Counted from the stretch's first letter, positions 36,652 through 46,882 are shown. The stretch: DNA of 64,000 bases from Acidithiobacillus ferrooxidans ATCC 23270 (GCF_000021485.1 NC_011761.1:2772501-2836500), one strand, 5' to 3'. Notes: generated by a model from the sequence alone, not told the origin. A program made the numbers and translations.

Positions 36652-38332
36652 TGACAAAGCACTTTCCGATGTGGAACGGATCAAGGCAGAGAGCCAGGGG
36701 CTGCGCGGTACGTTGCGGGAGAGTCTGCACAATCCCGTCACCGGTGCACTGGCGGAAGATGACGTTCAGGTCATCAAGTTCCACGGCATTTACCAGCAGG
36801 ACTATCGCGACCTGCGGGCGGAACGCCACCAGCAGAAACTGGAGCCCCTGTATCAATTCATGGCCCGGCTGCGCCTGCCGGGCGGCGTATTGAGCGGAGC
36901 GCAATGGCTGGCGTTGGGCGACATCGCCCGCACCTACGGCAACGCCAGCCTGCGTATCACCAGCAGACAGAGCATACAATTTCACGGACTGCTCAAGCCG
37001 CATCTCAGGCCGGTGCTGCAAGCCCTCGACCGGGCACTGCTCGATACGGTCAGCGCCTGCGGCGACGTCAACCGCAACGTCATCGCCAGTTCCGCCCCTC
37101 AGATCTCCGCCTTTCATGCCGAGGCATACGGTTGGGCGCAGAAAATTGCCGAGCACCTGCTGCCGCAGAGCCACGCCTATCATGAAATCTGGTTGGGCGG
37201 CCAACAGATAACCGCACCGGAGGAGGATCTCCTGTACGGGTCTACTTATCTGCCCCGCAAGTTCAAGATTGCCATCGCTGTGCCGCCGCACAACGACGTC
37301 GACGTGCTCACGCAGGATCTTGGGTTCATCGCCATACACGAGGAGGGGCGACTGGCGGGATTCAATGTTTGCGTTGGGGGAGGCCTTGGTCGCAGCCACA
37401 ACAAACCCGATACCTACTCGAGGCTGGCGGATGTCTGCGGATTTTGCGCCCCCGGGCAGGTGTTGGCCATAGCCGAAGCCGTGCTCATTACCCAGCGTGA
37501 CCACGGAGACCGAAGCAATCGAAGCCACGCCCGCCTCAAATACACGGTAGACCGTATGGGTTTGGATCGCTTCATGGAAGAGGTGCAGCAACGCACCGGA
37601 TTTTCGCTGGCCCCGCCGCGCCCGTTTCACTTCGAGACTTCGGGAGACCGGTTCGGCTGGCTCGAAAATGATGACGGAACAGCCTGCCTTACCCTCTTCA
37701 TACCCGGTGGCCGGGTTGCCGATGGTGATATTCCGCTCCTCAGCGGGCTGGATGCACTCGCACGCCTGCACCATGGCGAGATCCGGCTGACCTGCAATCA
37801 GAACCTGCTGATCGCCGGCATTTCCCCCGCGGAACGCCCGGTTGTCGAAACCGTGCTTGCTGAATACGGGCTTAACCGATTGCTGAATCTCGCCCCGGTC
37901 CGTGCCCACGCGATGGCATGTGTGGCGCTGCCCACCTGCCCCCTGGCGATGGCCGAGGCCGAGCGCTATTTGCCGGTTTTTCTGGATCGCATCGAGGCGT
38001 TGCTTGCCGAGGTCGGTCTGGAAGGAGAAGCGTTGACGGTGCGTATGACCGGATGCCCCAACGGGTGCGCCCGGCCTTATCTCGCGGAGATCGGCCTGGT
38101 CGGCAAAGCGCCAGGCCTTTACGATCTTTATCTGGGCGGCGATCGGACCGGCATGCGCCTGAACGCACTTTACCGGGAGGCATTGGATGAAGAAGCTCTG
38201 CTGGATGCCCTGCGCCCCCTGTTGAAGCGCTTTGCCGGCCAGCGCTGGGCCGGCGAGACATTCGGGGACTTTGTGCGGCGACAGGATTTATTACCGCCGG
38301 ATCCCGGCCTTCCGCATACAGGGAGACGGTGA
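36641..38332 (+). CDS. cysI: Sulfite reductase hemoprotein beta subunit
   Basis: A 563-residue CysI. The 4Fe-4S/siroheme cysteines are C427 and C433 (CVALPTC) and C472 and C476 (CPNGC), the usual spacing. Substrate-binding basic residues lie in [12 protein letters not shown]. It reduces sulfite to sulfide for cysteine synthesis. It overlaps cysJ, so the two are translationally coupled; cysH starts seven bases after the stop. A 506-codon antisense frame is a high-GC shadow. Confidence 0.95.
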
Positions 38333-38339
38333 GAAATCC

Positions 38340-39077
38340 ATGAGTGTAGGAACCAGGATACAGGATGTGCTCCTCCTTTTCGGGGAATTGCGCAACGCGC
38401 CATACGCACCGGCGGTTTTTGCCACCAGCTTCGGGGCGGAAGATATGGTGCTCACGGACCTGATTGCGAAACATGCGCCCTGGATAGAGATATTCACCCT
38501 CGATACCGGTCGTTTACCGGAGGAAACCTACCGGCTGATGCAGGAAACCCGGGGGCACTACCACCTCCCCATCCAGGTGTATTTCCCGGAATACGGGACA
38601 GTGGAGCGCTATGTCCGGGAACACGGGCCCAACGCCTTTTATGAAAGCCAGGAATTGCGCAAAGCCTGTTGCCATATGCGTAAGGTCGAACCCCTGCAGC
38701 GGGCATTGCGGGGTAAAGGGGCCTGGGTGACCGGAATGCGCCGGGAGCAGGCGCTTTCGCGGCAAGACCTCGCCATCCGGGAATGGGATGCGGCTCACGA
38801 GCTGCCCAAGTTTAATCCCTTGGCTGATTGGCATGGCGAAGAAGTCTGGGACTATATCCGTCATTTTGAGGTGCCTCACAGTCGTCTTCATGATCAGGGT
38901 TACCCCAGCATCGGCTGTGCCCCCTGCACGCGCGCCATCTCCCCCGGCCAGGATATCCGCGCGGGTCGTTGGTGGTGGGAGAATCCGGCCACCAGAGAGT
39001 GCGGCCTGCATGTCATTGACGGCAAACTGGTCCGCGCCAAGCCAGTAACACCACAAAAAACTTCAGGACAAATATGA
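38340..39077 (+). CDS. cysH: Adenylyl-sulfate (APS) reductase type CysH
   Basis: A 245-residue thioredoxin-dependent reductase. It keeps the four cysteines C110, C111 (KACCHMRK) and C193, C196 (GCAPC) that bind a 4Fe-4S cluster, plus catalytic C221 in ECGLH. Presence of the cluster marks the plant/bacterial APS reductase type, so APS rather than PAPS is the likely substrate. That fits the absence of a cysC gene here. The ATG at 38340 is chosen; the upstream in-frame extension is inside cysI and has no resemblance. It overlaps cysD in ATGA. Confidence 0.93.
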   Translation: MSVGTRIQDVLLLFGELRNAPYAPAVFATSFGAEDMVLTDLIAKHAPWIEIFTLDTGRLPEETYRLMQETRGHYHLPIQVYFPEYGTVERYVREHGPNAFYESQELRKACCHMRKVEPLQRALRGKGAWVTGMRREQALSRQDLAIREWDAAHELPKFNPLADWHGEEVWDYIRHFEVPHSRLHDQGYPSIGCAPCTRAISPGQDIRAGRWWWENPATRECGLHVIDGKLVRAKPVTPQKTSGQI

Positions 39078-40012
39078 TGCATACTACAGCCGAAAAACAT
39101 GTTCTCGATGCCGCTAGCAATCACCATCTGGACTGGCTGGAATCAGAAGCGATCCACATCATGCGCGAGGTTGCGGCCGAATGCGCCAAACCGGCGCTGC
39201 TGTTTTCCGGCGGCAAGGATTCGCTGGTGCTGCTGCGCATCGCCGAGAAGGCCTTCCGCCCCGGCAAGTTCCCGTTTCCGCTGGTACATATCGATACTGG
39301 CCACAATTTCGCTGAGGTCATCGAATTCCGCGACCGACGCATTGCTGAACTGGGCGAGCAACTGATCGTGCGTTCCGTCGAGGAGTCGATCAGGCGGGGC
39401 ACCGTGCGCCTGCGTAATCCCGCAAGCGATTCGCGTAATGCGGCGCAGGCCGTCACACTGTTGGAGGCCATTGCCGAATTTCAGTTTGATGCCTGCATCG
39501 GCGGCGCCCGTCGCGATGAAGAGAAGGCTCGCGCCAAAGAGCGGATTTTTTCATTCCGCGATGAGTTCGGGCAGTGGGATCCGAAGGCGCAGCGCCCAGA
39601 ACTCTGGGATTTATATAATACCCGCATTCATCCTGGCGAAAATATGCGCGTGTTCCCGATCTCCAACTGGACCGAACTAGACGTTTGGCAATACATCGCC
39701 CGCGAAAAACTGGCGCTACCTTCGATTTATTTTGCCCATGAGCGCCAGGTCATTCCGCGTAACGGCTTTCTGGTGCCGCTGACCACGCTGACACCGGCCA
39801 AGGAAGGCGAGGTAATCAAGACCCAGGTCGTGCGTTTCCGTACGGTTGGCGATATCTCATGCACCTGCCCGGTGGCATCGGATGCCGCTACCATCGAGGC
39901 CATCATCGCCGAGACCGCCATGACCAAAATCACCGAACGCGGTGCAACCCGGATGGATGACCGGACATCGGAAGCATCGATGGAACAACGCAAGAAGGCA
40001 GGATATTTCTGA
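39074..40012 (+). CDS. cysD: Sulfate adenylyltransferase small subunit
   Basis: A 312-residue CysD, the ATP pyrophosphatase subunit that makes APS from sulfate and ATP. The PP-loop is LLFSGGKDSLVLL near residue 45. Other family segments include IGGARRDEEKARAKER and VFPISNWTELDVWQYI. It overlaps both neighbours by a few bases (ATGA at each side), making CysH-CysD-CysN a tightly coupled set. Confidence 0.95.
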   Translation: MMHTTAEKHVLDAASNHHLDWLESEAIHIMREVAAECAKPALLFSGGKDSLVLLRIAEKAFRPGKFPFPLVHIDTGHNFAEVIEFRDRRIAELGEQLIVRSVEESIRRGTVRLRNPASDSRNAAQAVTLLEAIAEFQFDACIGGARRDEEKARAKERIFSFRDEFGQWDPKAQRPELWDLYNTRIHPGENMRVFPISNWTELDVWQYIAREKLALPSIYFAHERQVIPRNGFLVPLTTLTPAKEGEVIKTQVVRFRTVGDISCTCPVASDAATIEAIIAETAMTKITERGATRMDDRTSEASMEQRKKAGYF

Positions 40013-41364
40013 TGAGCGCGACCATTCCCAAACAATTTTTTCAGGAACTGACGAGAGAGCGCGGCTTGCTGCGCTTCATTACTGCCGGTTCGGTGGATGA
40101 TGGCAAGAGCACGCTGATCGGCCGTCTGCTGTTCGACAGCAAGGGCATTTTTGCCGACCAGTTGGACGCGATATCCCACGCCAGGCACCGTCGCACCATC
40201 GGCGACGCGATCGACTTGTCGCTGCTGACGGATGGCCTGGAAGCCGAGCGCGAGCAGGGCATCACCATCGACGTCGCTTACCGCTACTTCGCTACGCCCC
40301 GGCGCAAGTTCATCATCGCCGATACCCCGGGTCATGAACAGTACACGCGCAACATGGTTACCGGAGCATCCACCGCTGACGCCGTCGTCATCCTGATCGA
40401 TGTCTCGAAAGTGAAGATGGGCGAGGATGGCAGCGTGGAATTACTGGTGCAAACCAAGCGCCATTCGACCATCGCCCACCTGTTGCAGATCGAACATGTC
40501 GTGGTCGCGGTCAACAAGATGGATCTGGTGCATTACGACCAGGCGGTGTATGACCGTATCGTTCAGGCGTACCGGGAATTCGCGCAACGGCTGGGCCTGA
40601 AGGATATCCGCACGATTCCATTGTCCGCCCTGGCGGGCGACAATGTGGTCACTGCGGGCGACAGGATGCCCTGGTATCAGGGGCCAACACTGATCGAACT
40701 GCTCGAATCCCTGAGCGTCTATGACGCATGCCATGACGAACCGCTGCGTTTTCCGGTACAACTGGTGGCGCGCCACAACGGCCACGAAGCCAAGGACTTC
40801 CGCGGTTATATGGGCCGCATCGAAGCCGGGAAAGTCCGCAGGGGTGACCGGTTGGTGGTGCAACCAGGAGGACCGGCGGCGACCGTGAAAGACATTCTGA
40901 TACTCGATCAATCGCTGGAATCGGCCGTCGTCGGCCAATCGGTAACGCTGTTGCTGCAGGAACACCTGGATATTTCGCGTGGCGACATGCTCGCGTCCGC
41001 CGATCGTCCGGCCAGCCTGCTCAAAACCGTCACCGCCGACGTCTGCTGGTTGTCGGAGGATCCGCTTGATCTGCGTCGCAAGTACTGGCTGAAACACACG
41101 ACCCGGCAAGTCACGGCGCGCGTCATAGAAATCAATGCGTTGCTCGATATCAACACGCAACAGAAGCGTCCGGCCGATGCCTTGCGGCTGAATGACATCG
41201 CCAGCGTCACGCTGAATGTGCAGCAGCCGCTCGCCGCTGATGCATATGACGCCATTCGCGCGACCGGAGCGTTTATTTTGATCGACGAAGTGACACATCA
41301 AACCGTTGCGGCCGGGATGATCCGTCTCGACGATTCCGGGGTGAGGAATGTATCCGAACGTTAA
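40012..41364 (+). CDS. cysN: Sulfate adenylyltransferase GTPase subunit
   Basis: A 450-residue CysN. GTPase boxes are present: GSVDDGKSTLIGRL (G1), DTPGHEQY (G3) and NKMDLV (G4). GTP hydrolysis drives the unfavourable sulfate adenylylation by CysD. There is no fused APS kinase (CysC) domain; the protein ends after the elongation-factor-like beta-barrel domains. Confidence 0.95.
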   Translation: MSATIPKQFFQELTRERGLLRFITAGSVDDGKSTLIGRLLFDSKGIFADQLDAISHARHRRTIGDAIDLSLLTDGLEAEREQGITIDVAYRYFATPRRKFIIADTPGHEQYTRNMVTGASTADAVVILIDVSKVKMGEDGSVELLVQTKRHSTIAHLLQIEHVVVAVNKMDLVHYDQAVYDRIVQAYREFAQRLGLKDIRTIPLSALAGDNVVTAGDRMPWYQGPTLIELLESLSVYDACHDEPLRFPVQLVARHNGHEAKDFRGYMGRIEAGKVRRGDRLVVQPGGPAATVKDILILDQSLESAVVGQSVTLLLQEHLDISRGDMLASADRPASLLKTVTADVCWLSEDPLDLRRKYWLKHTTRQVTARVIEINALLDINTQQKRPADALRLNDIASVTLNVQQPLAADAYDAIRATGAFILIDEVTHQTVAAGMIRLDDSGVRNVSER

Positions 41365-41469
41365 AACTACTGGTCTCCGGAGTATGAGGCCTGGGCTGGA
41401 GCGGCTGCACGCACAAGACGCCGGATCAACCGGCCAACGGCGGCTGCTGATCGCCGGAGGGCCCCACCT

Positions 41470-42291
41470 GTGAGCAGAGAAGGCTATGGTAATAGCGGGA
41501 AAGTCTGGATTGTCGGGGCAGGTCCGGGTGACCCCGACCTGCTGACCCTGAAGGCGGCCGCCCTTGTGGGTACGGCCGATATCATCTTTCATGACGCCCT
41601 GGTCAATCCACGCATTCTGGACATGGCACGGTCGGACACCAAATTGGTGGATGTAGGCAAACGGGGCGGCAGGCCCTCTGCTTCTCAGGTGAGCATCCAG
41701 ACGCGGATGATCCACGCTGCGCGGCAAGGTATGCGTGTAGTGCGCCTCAAGGGGGGCGACCCGTTTATTTTTGGACGCGGTGGTGAGGAGTGTATGGCAC
41801 TGTGGACGGCCGACATCGACTACGAAATAGTGCCCGGCATCACCAGCGGCCTTGCGGCGGCAGCCTGTGCCGCCGTACCGCTGACGTACCGCAGCATCAG
41901 CCAATCCGTCCTGTTCGTAACAGGGCACGAAGCGGCGAATACCTCACCAGTGGACTGGCATCGTATCGCAAACGCAGCCGATACCCTGGTCATCCATATG
42001 GGGATAGCCCGCATACTGGAGATTCAGAACGCCTTGATCGCCGGTGGACGGCACCCGGATACGCCGGTGCTGGCCATGCAATGGGCAACTTTGCCGCAGC
42101 AGCGCCATGTGTACGCCAGGTTAAACGATCTGACCGATGCCATTCACGAAGCAGATCTGGGTAGCCCGGCAATCCTTATTGTGGGTGAGGCGGTACGCTT
42201 GTCGCAACAGTTATCACACGGAATAAATCCCGCTTCTGATGACCCCTTTGGCCAAAGATGGTGGTATTTATCCGCAGTTGGCAGTGCATGA
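41470..42291 (+). CDS. Uroporphyrinogen-III C-methyltransferase (SUMT)
   Basis: A 273-residue tetrapyrrole methylase with VWIVGAGPGDPDLLTLKA at the start, VVRLKGGDPFIFGRGGEE and VPGITSG, the standard SUMT signature set. It methylates uroporphyrinogen III twice to precorrin-2 for siroheme, the CysI cofactor. It lacks the CysG dehydrogenase/chelatase half. GTG start at 41470, overlapped by the TGA of a 29-codon frame of no known meaning. Its TGA overlaps the next ATG. Confidence 0.92.
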   Translation: MSREGYGNSGKVWIVGAGPGDPDLLTLKAAALVGTADIIFHDALVNPRILDMARSDTKLVDVGKRGGRPSASQVSIQTRMIHAARQGMRVVRLKGGDPFIFGRGGEECMALWTADIDYEIVPGITSGLAAAACAAVPLTYRSISQSVLFVTGHEAANTSPVDWHRIANAADTLVIHMGIARILEIQNALIAGGRHPDTPVLAMQWATLPQQRHVYARLNDLTDAIHEADLGSPAILIVGEAVRLSQQLSHGINPASDDPFGQRWWYLSAVGSA

Positions 42292-42641
42292 CCAAGGAAG
42301 CCCATTTGCTGCTCGCGCATGGGTCCCGTGATCCGGAATGGCGCCTTCCGTTTGAGATCCTGGCGGCCGACTTGAAGGCAATCCATCCGGAACGCCCTAT
42401 CCGACTATGCTACTTGGAACTGTGGCACCCCATGCTGACCGACGCCATTCAGGAGGAATATGGCCGCGGTATCAGAAATTTCAGAATATCCCCTCTGTTC
42501 TGGAGCCGGGGGCGTCATCTCCGGGAAGACCTCCCGCGTCTGGTTGATGCGGTGATGATCCCCGGTATGCACATCCGTATAGACGGGCCATTGGGACTCA
42601 ATGAAGAGGTATTGCGGGCAGCATTGACTGCTCTGACCTGA
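42288..42641 (+). CDS. Short CbiX/SirB-type sirohydrochlorin chelatase
   Basis: A 117-residue single-domain CbiX-like protein: LLLAHGSRDPEWRLPFE at the start, with the metal-binding histidine in AHGS, then CYLELWHP and ISPLFWSRGRHLREDLP, corresponding to the second histidine region. It would insert Fe2+ into sirohydrochlorin next to SUMT. The ATG at 42288 overlaps the SUMT stop; the longer frame from 42258 is not used. The precorrin-2 dehydrogenase step is not encoded nearby. Confidence 0.82.
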   Translation: MTKEAHLLLAHGSRDPEWRLPFEILAADLKAIHPERPIRLCYLELWHPMLTDAIQEEYGRGIRNFRISPLFWSRGRHLREDLPRLVDAVMIPGMHIRIDGPLGLNEEVLRAALTALT

Positions 42642-42670
42642 TGTTTTATTACGGGAACCAGGAGCATCCA

Positions 42671-43177
42671 ATGAGCAGAAAAGAAACTGTAGTTCATATT
42701 TTCAAGGACGGTGAGCGCAATATTACGGCATGCAGGCTGGACGATTCCGAGAATATATCCTTAAACTTTTGCTTGCCCGATATACAACTCACCCCATTGC
42801 ATTTGCTCAACATGGCTCTTGGCCGATGCCTCGTGGAACTCACGTTACGGTTTCTGGAACGACGGGACTTAAGGGCAACCTGCCTGATGAGCATCTGCAC
42901 AGCTGTAAAAACCACTGGCGCGGTGCGGATTGATGAGATCAATATTACATTGACATTACCATTGCAATTATCACCTGATGATGAAGTGATCCTGATCAGG
43001 ATGCTACACCAATGTCCGATACATGCAGCTATCACCGGAAGCGTTTCCATCACCTTACAGATAGGTGATGACCGCGAAGCCCTTTCACGCTATGAGCAGA
43101 ATCCATTATTCCAAACGTCTGCCAACATATTGCACGCCCATACGGTTAGCGACAACGCTAATGATATCCGGATATAG
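42671..43177 (+). CDS. OsmC-like protein
   Basis: A 168-residue protein resembling OsmC/YhfA: LTPLHLLNMALGRCLVELTLRFL and HQCPIHAAITGSV place two cysteines (about C53 and C115) like the peroxidatic pair of OsmC, although spacing and neighbours differ. OsmC proteins reduce organic peroxides with thiols. Ribosome binding site AGGAGC precedes the ATG at 42671. It is 30 bases after the chelatase gene and may belong to the cys operon. Confidence 0.65.
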   Translation: MSRKETVVHIFKDGERNITACRLDDSENISLNFCLPDIQLTPLHLLNMALGRCLVELTLRFLERRDLRATCLMSICTAVKTTGAVRIDEINITLTLPLQLSPDDEVILIRMLHQCPIHAAITGSVSITLQIGDDREALSRYEQNPLFQTSANILHAHTVSDNANDIRI

Positions 43178-43195
43178 CGCCATAAATTCGTCACA

Positions 43196-44620
43196 TCATG
43201 AGTTGGTGTGGCCTGACGCTGACCGGTGGTCGTGCTGTGCGTTGAATAATGAATGCTCACCGCCAAACATCATTGCTATTCCTACCGTGAGCATGGCGGG
43301 CAGAAGTACACCATAGCTCCCGGTCATTTCGGTGATCATGACGATAGTAGACAAGGGCGCGTTGGCCGCTACGGAAAAGACCGCCATCATGCCGACCACC
43401 ACAAACATGGCAATGGGTATATTGAGGTTAGGGGAAACCACCTTCGCAAAATGCCAGAACAAGGCGCCCGAGAGCCCACCGATAACCACCGTTGGGCTAA
43501 AGGCCCCGCCAGATGCCCCGGATCCGGCAATCAGGGACATGGCCAGAATGACACAAATTATACCAAGCGTTAATTCGGATACTCCAGGGGAGATTTTGTG
43601 GTCCATGATCAACTGCAACCAGCCATAGCCGTTGCCTATGGCATAAGAAGATAACAAACCAATGCAGCCGGCCAGGACACCGCCTATCAGGGCAGTGACA
43701 TAGATCGGCTGCTTCAGCTTCTTGAACAAATCAGAAATATAATAAAACACCCACAACAGAAAGCGGGCAATCAGACCGGAAAAAATACCAAAAATGGAAA
43801 ACCACAGAATATATCTCAACTCAAAGTTGTGTACCGGCAGAACACCTATGCGGAACAGCGGCGAAAATCCTACCTTGGTGGCTACCACCAGGTAAGCTGC
43901 AGCCGATGCGGCAAACGCGGGAATGATCGTTTCGATATCGAAATCGTGCTTGAAAAATATTTCACTACTAGCAATTGCCCCCGCGAGAGGCGCCTTAAAC
44001 ATGGCTCCCAGCCCGGCGCCGACCCCTATAGCCAAAGCTTCGCGCACTTCATGGGGTTTTTGCCGGAGCAGCTTGGCAATGAACACGCCGACGCTGCCGC
44101 CCACCATGCTTACCGCGCCCTCGCGGCCAGAAGGCCCGCCGGAGCCAAGAACCATAGCTGAAGTAAAAAGCGTGGTAAATGCCTCCTTTAAAGTGAGGGA
44201 TTCAGGGTTCTCATGGTAAGCGCGAATCGCTTTGTTGGCACCAAGACTCCCCGGATTTTTAATCATAAAATAGGACAGCACCCCGGAAATGAACGCAGCC
44301 ATTCCTTCGACAAGAGGAATCATGAAAGGATAGCCCGGGGCGGAGGTGTAGCGCGACTCGACCCCCCCGCCAAAACCGGACGAACGCGGGGGAGTGAAAT
44401 GTGCAACGACACCCAAAGACAATCTCGTAAAAAAATCCATTATATCAATAAAAACTAAAGATAATACCCCAACAATGATTCCGATAATAACAGGGGTAAT
44501 AAAGTATCGCGCCTTGTTTTTACCTTTTGCAGGCGGTTCAAGTATATTTTTCCAGCTATGTTGGGGTGCCTGTTCATCAGTAGATTCGATATGGTTCACG
44601 ACAAACCTTTCATTTTCCAT
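43196..44620 (-). CDS. ClC-family chloride channel/antiporter
   Basis: A 474-residue ClC protein with ten or more membrane segments and the selectivity motifs GSGGPSGREG (with the gating glutamate in GREG) and GGAFSPTVVIGG. ClC antiporters exchange Cl- for H+ and support acid resistance in other bacteria. There is no C-terminal CBS domain. It converges on the OsmC-like gene. Confidence 0.93.
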   Translation of the reverse strand: MENERFVVNHIESTDEQAPQHSWKNILEPPAKGKNKARYFITPVIIGIIVGVLSLVFIDIMDFFTRLSLGVVAHFTPPRSSGFGGGVESRYTSAPGYPFMIPLVEGMAAFISGVLSYFMIKNPGSLGANKAIRAYHENPESLTLKEAFTTLFTSAMVLGSGGPSGREGAVSMVGGSVGVFIAKLLRQKPHEVREALAIGVGAGLGAMFKAPLAGAIASSEIFFKHDFDIETIIPAFAASAAAYLVVATKVGFSPLFRIGVLPVHNFELRYILWFSIFGIFSGLIARFLLWVFYYISDLFKKLKQPIYVTALIGGVLAGCIGLLSSYAIGNGYGWLQLIMDHKISPGVSELTLGIICVILAMSLIAGSGASGGAFSPTVVIGGLSGALFWHFAKVVSPNLNIPIAMFVVVGMMAVFSVAANAPLSTIVMITEMTGSYGVLLPAMLTVGIAMMFGGEHSLFNAQHDHRSASGHTNS

Positions 44621-45073
44621 GGCTTATTCCGTGGGTAATCTATAACCTGACCGGTCGCCCTGTCCGATTTCAGCAGGGGGCCCGTTATCAGCCCGGGTGT
44701 TCGCCCAGCAGTCTTTACCGAGGCGGTAATGTTAGCGCATGAAGTGTCACCGCTTGTATACTAAAAAGCAACAGACCTCTCCTCAATGCCGGATGAGGCA
44801 CGCCGCTCGCACCCTTGGCAGACGCTTCGCTGGCAAAACGCTCTTCGAGAATGTTTTTGCCAGCGCTTGGGCGAGGCTTGCCGTCACCGCGCTCAATTTG
44901 TTACCGACATGTCCCTGCGTATGCCTGCTGGAGGGCTGGCAACCTGTGGCACCTGAAATTCAGCGAAACTTAAATCTACATAGAGATCATGACTCACTAA
45001 ATGCAGGGCAAAGCGTGACTATGTATCTTTCACTGACCACCCACATAGTGAATTATATCATTTAGCCACTATA
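44621..45073. other. ClC-tatA interval, no gene supported
   Basis: A 453-bp region. A GC-rich patch at about 44,790-44,950 carries open frames of up to 108 codons on the plus strand with no family resemblance and no ribosome binding site; it may be a decayed gene. Confidence 0.35.
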
Positions 45074-45322
45074 TTATGATTTGGTATGAAGACTTTTTGC
45101 GATGGTTTCTCCTGTCTCTGCATCTGCACCGGGCTCGAGCGCCTTAGTTACTGGTCCGCCCGTTGTTGGCGATTCCGAACGTTCTTCTTCCTTCATCGCC
45201 TGCCGGAAACTTTTTATGGCGGAGCCTAGATCACCTCCTATATTCTTTATTTTTGATGTCCCGAAAAGCGCCATAACGATCAACAACAAAATAATCAAAT
45301 GTGGAAGACTGAATATATCCAT
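45074..45322 (-). CDS. tatA: Twin-arginine translocase subunit TatA
   Basis: An 82-residue TatA: short N-terminal membrane helix (LPHLIILLLIVMALF) followed by the hinge FGTSKIKNIGGDLGSAIKSF and an acidic tail. It forms the Tat pore for folded proteins such as the Rieske protein PetA1. The ATG at 45322 is preferred over 45328 because GAGG then sits at proper distance. No tatB or tatC is nearby, so it may be a second copy. Confidence 0.88.
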   Translation of the reverse strand: MDIFSLPHLIILLLIVMALFGTSKIKNIGGDLGSAIKSFRQAMKEEERSESPTTGGPVTKALEPGADAETGETIAKSLHTKS

Positions 45323-45328
45323 GGTCAT

Positions 45329-45758
45329 ATCCTCACTGGTTGACTCATGCCCTTACTCTGATCTGTCCAGCCCGGCAACACCTCCACTAATAGTGCCAAC
45401 ATTAAATTTTATTAACATGTCATGCCTGGCCGACCGTATGCACTAAATTCACCAACCAATGATCATGATATACTAATCCTGGCAGGTTGAACAAGGTTGA
45501 TGACCGTGAGTCGGCGGGCGCCGGATGCGGCACCGTGACAGTGGCGTTCTCGGGCATGCAGGTGCCGGGGAGTGGTCTCAACGGGGAAAACGTGACATCC
45601 TCCTGTTTGGGAGGCTACGAACAGCTTATGATACCTTCAGGATCACCACGCTTAGACTAGGCATGTGGGCGTTTTTATCACGAGCGCCTTTGTGGAACTT
45701 TTCCATTGAATATGGGGAGATGCTGGATATCTAATATCACTTATGGAGTGATCTGTGC
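45329..45758. other. Interval with no supported gene
   Basis: 430 bp without a recognisable gene. A 69-codon frame at 45525-45734 lacks family resemblance and a ribosome binding site. Confidence 0.35.
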
Positions 45759-45986
45759 ATGCGCTGCGGCCTGATCCAATACCTCTGGTCCATAGCCCGC
45801 AGAATATGGAATTGGTCGTTCACTCCTGGCGCCAGAGAGTTGCGCGACTTGACGGCTTATGGGGTTGCCGGTGCGGTGCTCTGTGGTAGTGCTGCCTATC
45901 TGATATTATCCCATGATACCCTGGACATACTCGCAGCGGCAGCGAATGGTCTTCTTTGGGGCATTATCATTGGTTTGAAACTATGA
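45759..45986 (+). CDS. Small membrane protein, unknown function
   Basis: A 75-residue protein with a basic, tryptophan-rich N-terminus and one or two membrane segments (AYGVAGAVLCGSAAYLIL and AAANGLLWGIIIGL). GGAGTGATCTGTGC stands before the ATG. Not recognised. Confidence 0.5.
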   Translation: MRCGLIQYLWSIARRIWNWSFTPGARELRDLTAYGVAGAVLCGSAAYLILSHDTLDILAAAANGLLWGIIIGLKL

Positions 45987-46046
45987 CCAGACATAAACTC
46001 ACGAACCATGACGACGATGAGTCTTTGCAAAATGACGTCATACCAG

Positions 46047-46865
46047 TTAGCGGCCCTGCCGTCCTTTAAGAAACCACCCTGGCCTGCGAAAAAATTGGAC
46101 CAGCCTGGCAAAGAAAACGCGTGCGGCCACAACAAAAGGCGGGATGCGGGTCACCCTGGCAAGAAAATGACCGAAGATGACCATCCCCACCGCGGGCACG
46201 AGAAAGAACACAATGATCCCCCATACGAGCCACGTCGGAACGGTTTGATTGTTGGCCTGCGCGACCTGTTCCACCGGTGACGGCGGTTCCCATTCTTTAT
46301 TTTCACTGATGGGCGCTGTATCCATCCGGGCAGGTAATGAACCGTGCATACCGGTGAGCTTTTCCGCGCGCATCGCCTTGACGATGGCGACATTCTCAAA
46401 ATCCATGTAAGTGGTGGTTATCGGCCACCCTCGCCAGACCTTGACTTCCATGCCACCGCCCTCTTTCCAGCGTGCTATGACTGGCCCATGGTTGATGTCG
46501 CCGGTTATACTGCTTGGCCGTCCATACTTATACGTGACCATGGTGATAATGTTTTGGACCTGCCTGGTGTCCCCGAAGCTGGGGAATTTATACTCGGCAA
46601 GCGCAAACCGGTTATGTCTGTCATACTCCACAGAAAACATACTTGCGCCTTGCAGTTGTGGCAACTGCCCGTTTATCCGGTAGGTGTCGGACCATTGCTG
46701 GGGGCCGTTCGGAATAGGGGGAAGGCCTGCTTTCTCTAAAGCAGGCGTCAGCGTCGTGCGCGTCGCGTCCTGTAGAGGAACACCAAAAAGCAAAAGAGGC
46801 GCAGCCGTCGCGCTTCCGAGCCAAGCCCATAGCGATATGGCCACAATAAAACGCATCCTGATCAC
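46047..46865 (-). CDS. Exported membrane-anchored protein, unknown function
   Basis: A 272-residue protein with a signal peptide (cleavage near SATAAP), a soluble domain of about 185 residues including MFSVEYDRHNRFALAEYKFPSF, and a C-terminal membrane helix (about 212-233) followed by a short basic cytoplasmic tail. Not recognised. A 53-codon gene precedes it by 17 bases on the same strand. Confidence 0.65.
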   Translation of the reverse strand: MIRMRFIVAISLWAWLGSATAAPLLLFGVPLQDATRTTLTPALEKAGLPPIPNGPQQWSDTYRINGQLPQLQGASMFSVEYDRHNRFALAEYKFPSFGDTRQVQNIITMVTYKYGRPSSITGDINHGPVIARWKEGGGMEVKVWRGWPITTTYMDFENVAIVKAMRAEKLTGMHGSLPARMDTAPISENKEWEPPSPVEQVAQANNQTVPTWLVWGIIVFFLVPAVGMVIFGHFLARVTRIPPFVVAARVFFARLVQFFRRPGWFLKGRQGR

Positions 46866-46882
46866 CTGCTCACCCTCCCCTA

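Noticed and set aside
36389-37909. 506-codon open frame antisense to cysI
   Set aside because: cysI is unambiguous on the plus strand; the antisense product has no family features.
44739-45065. 108-codon plus-strand frame between ClC and tatA
   Set aside because: No recognisable motif and mixed base composition; may be decayed DNA but cannot be supported as a gene.
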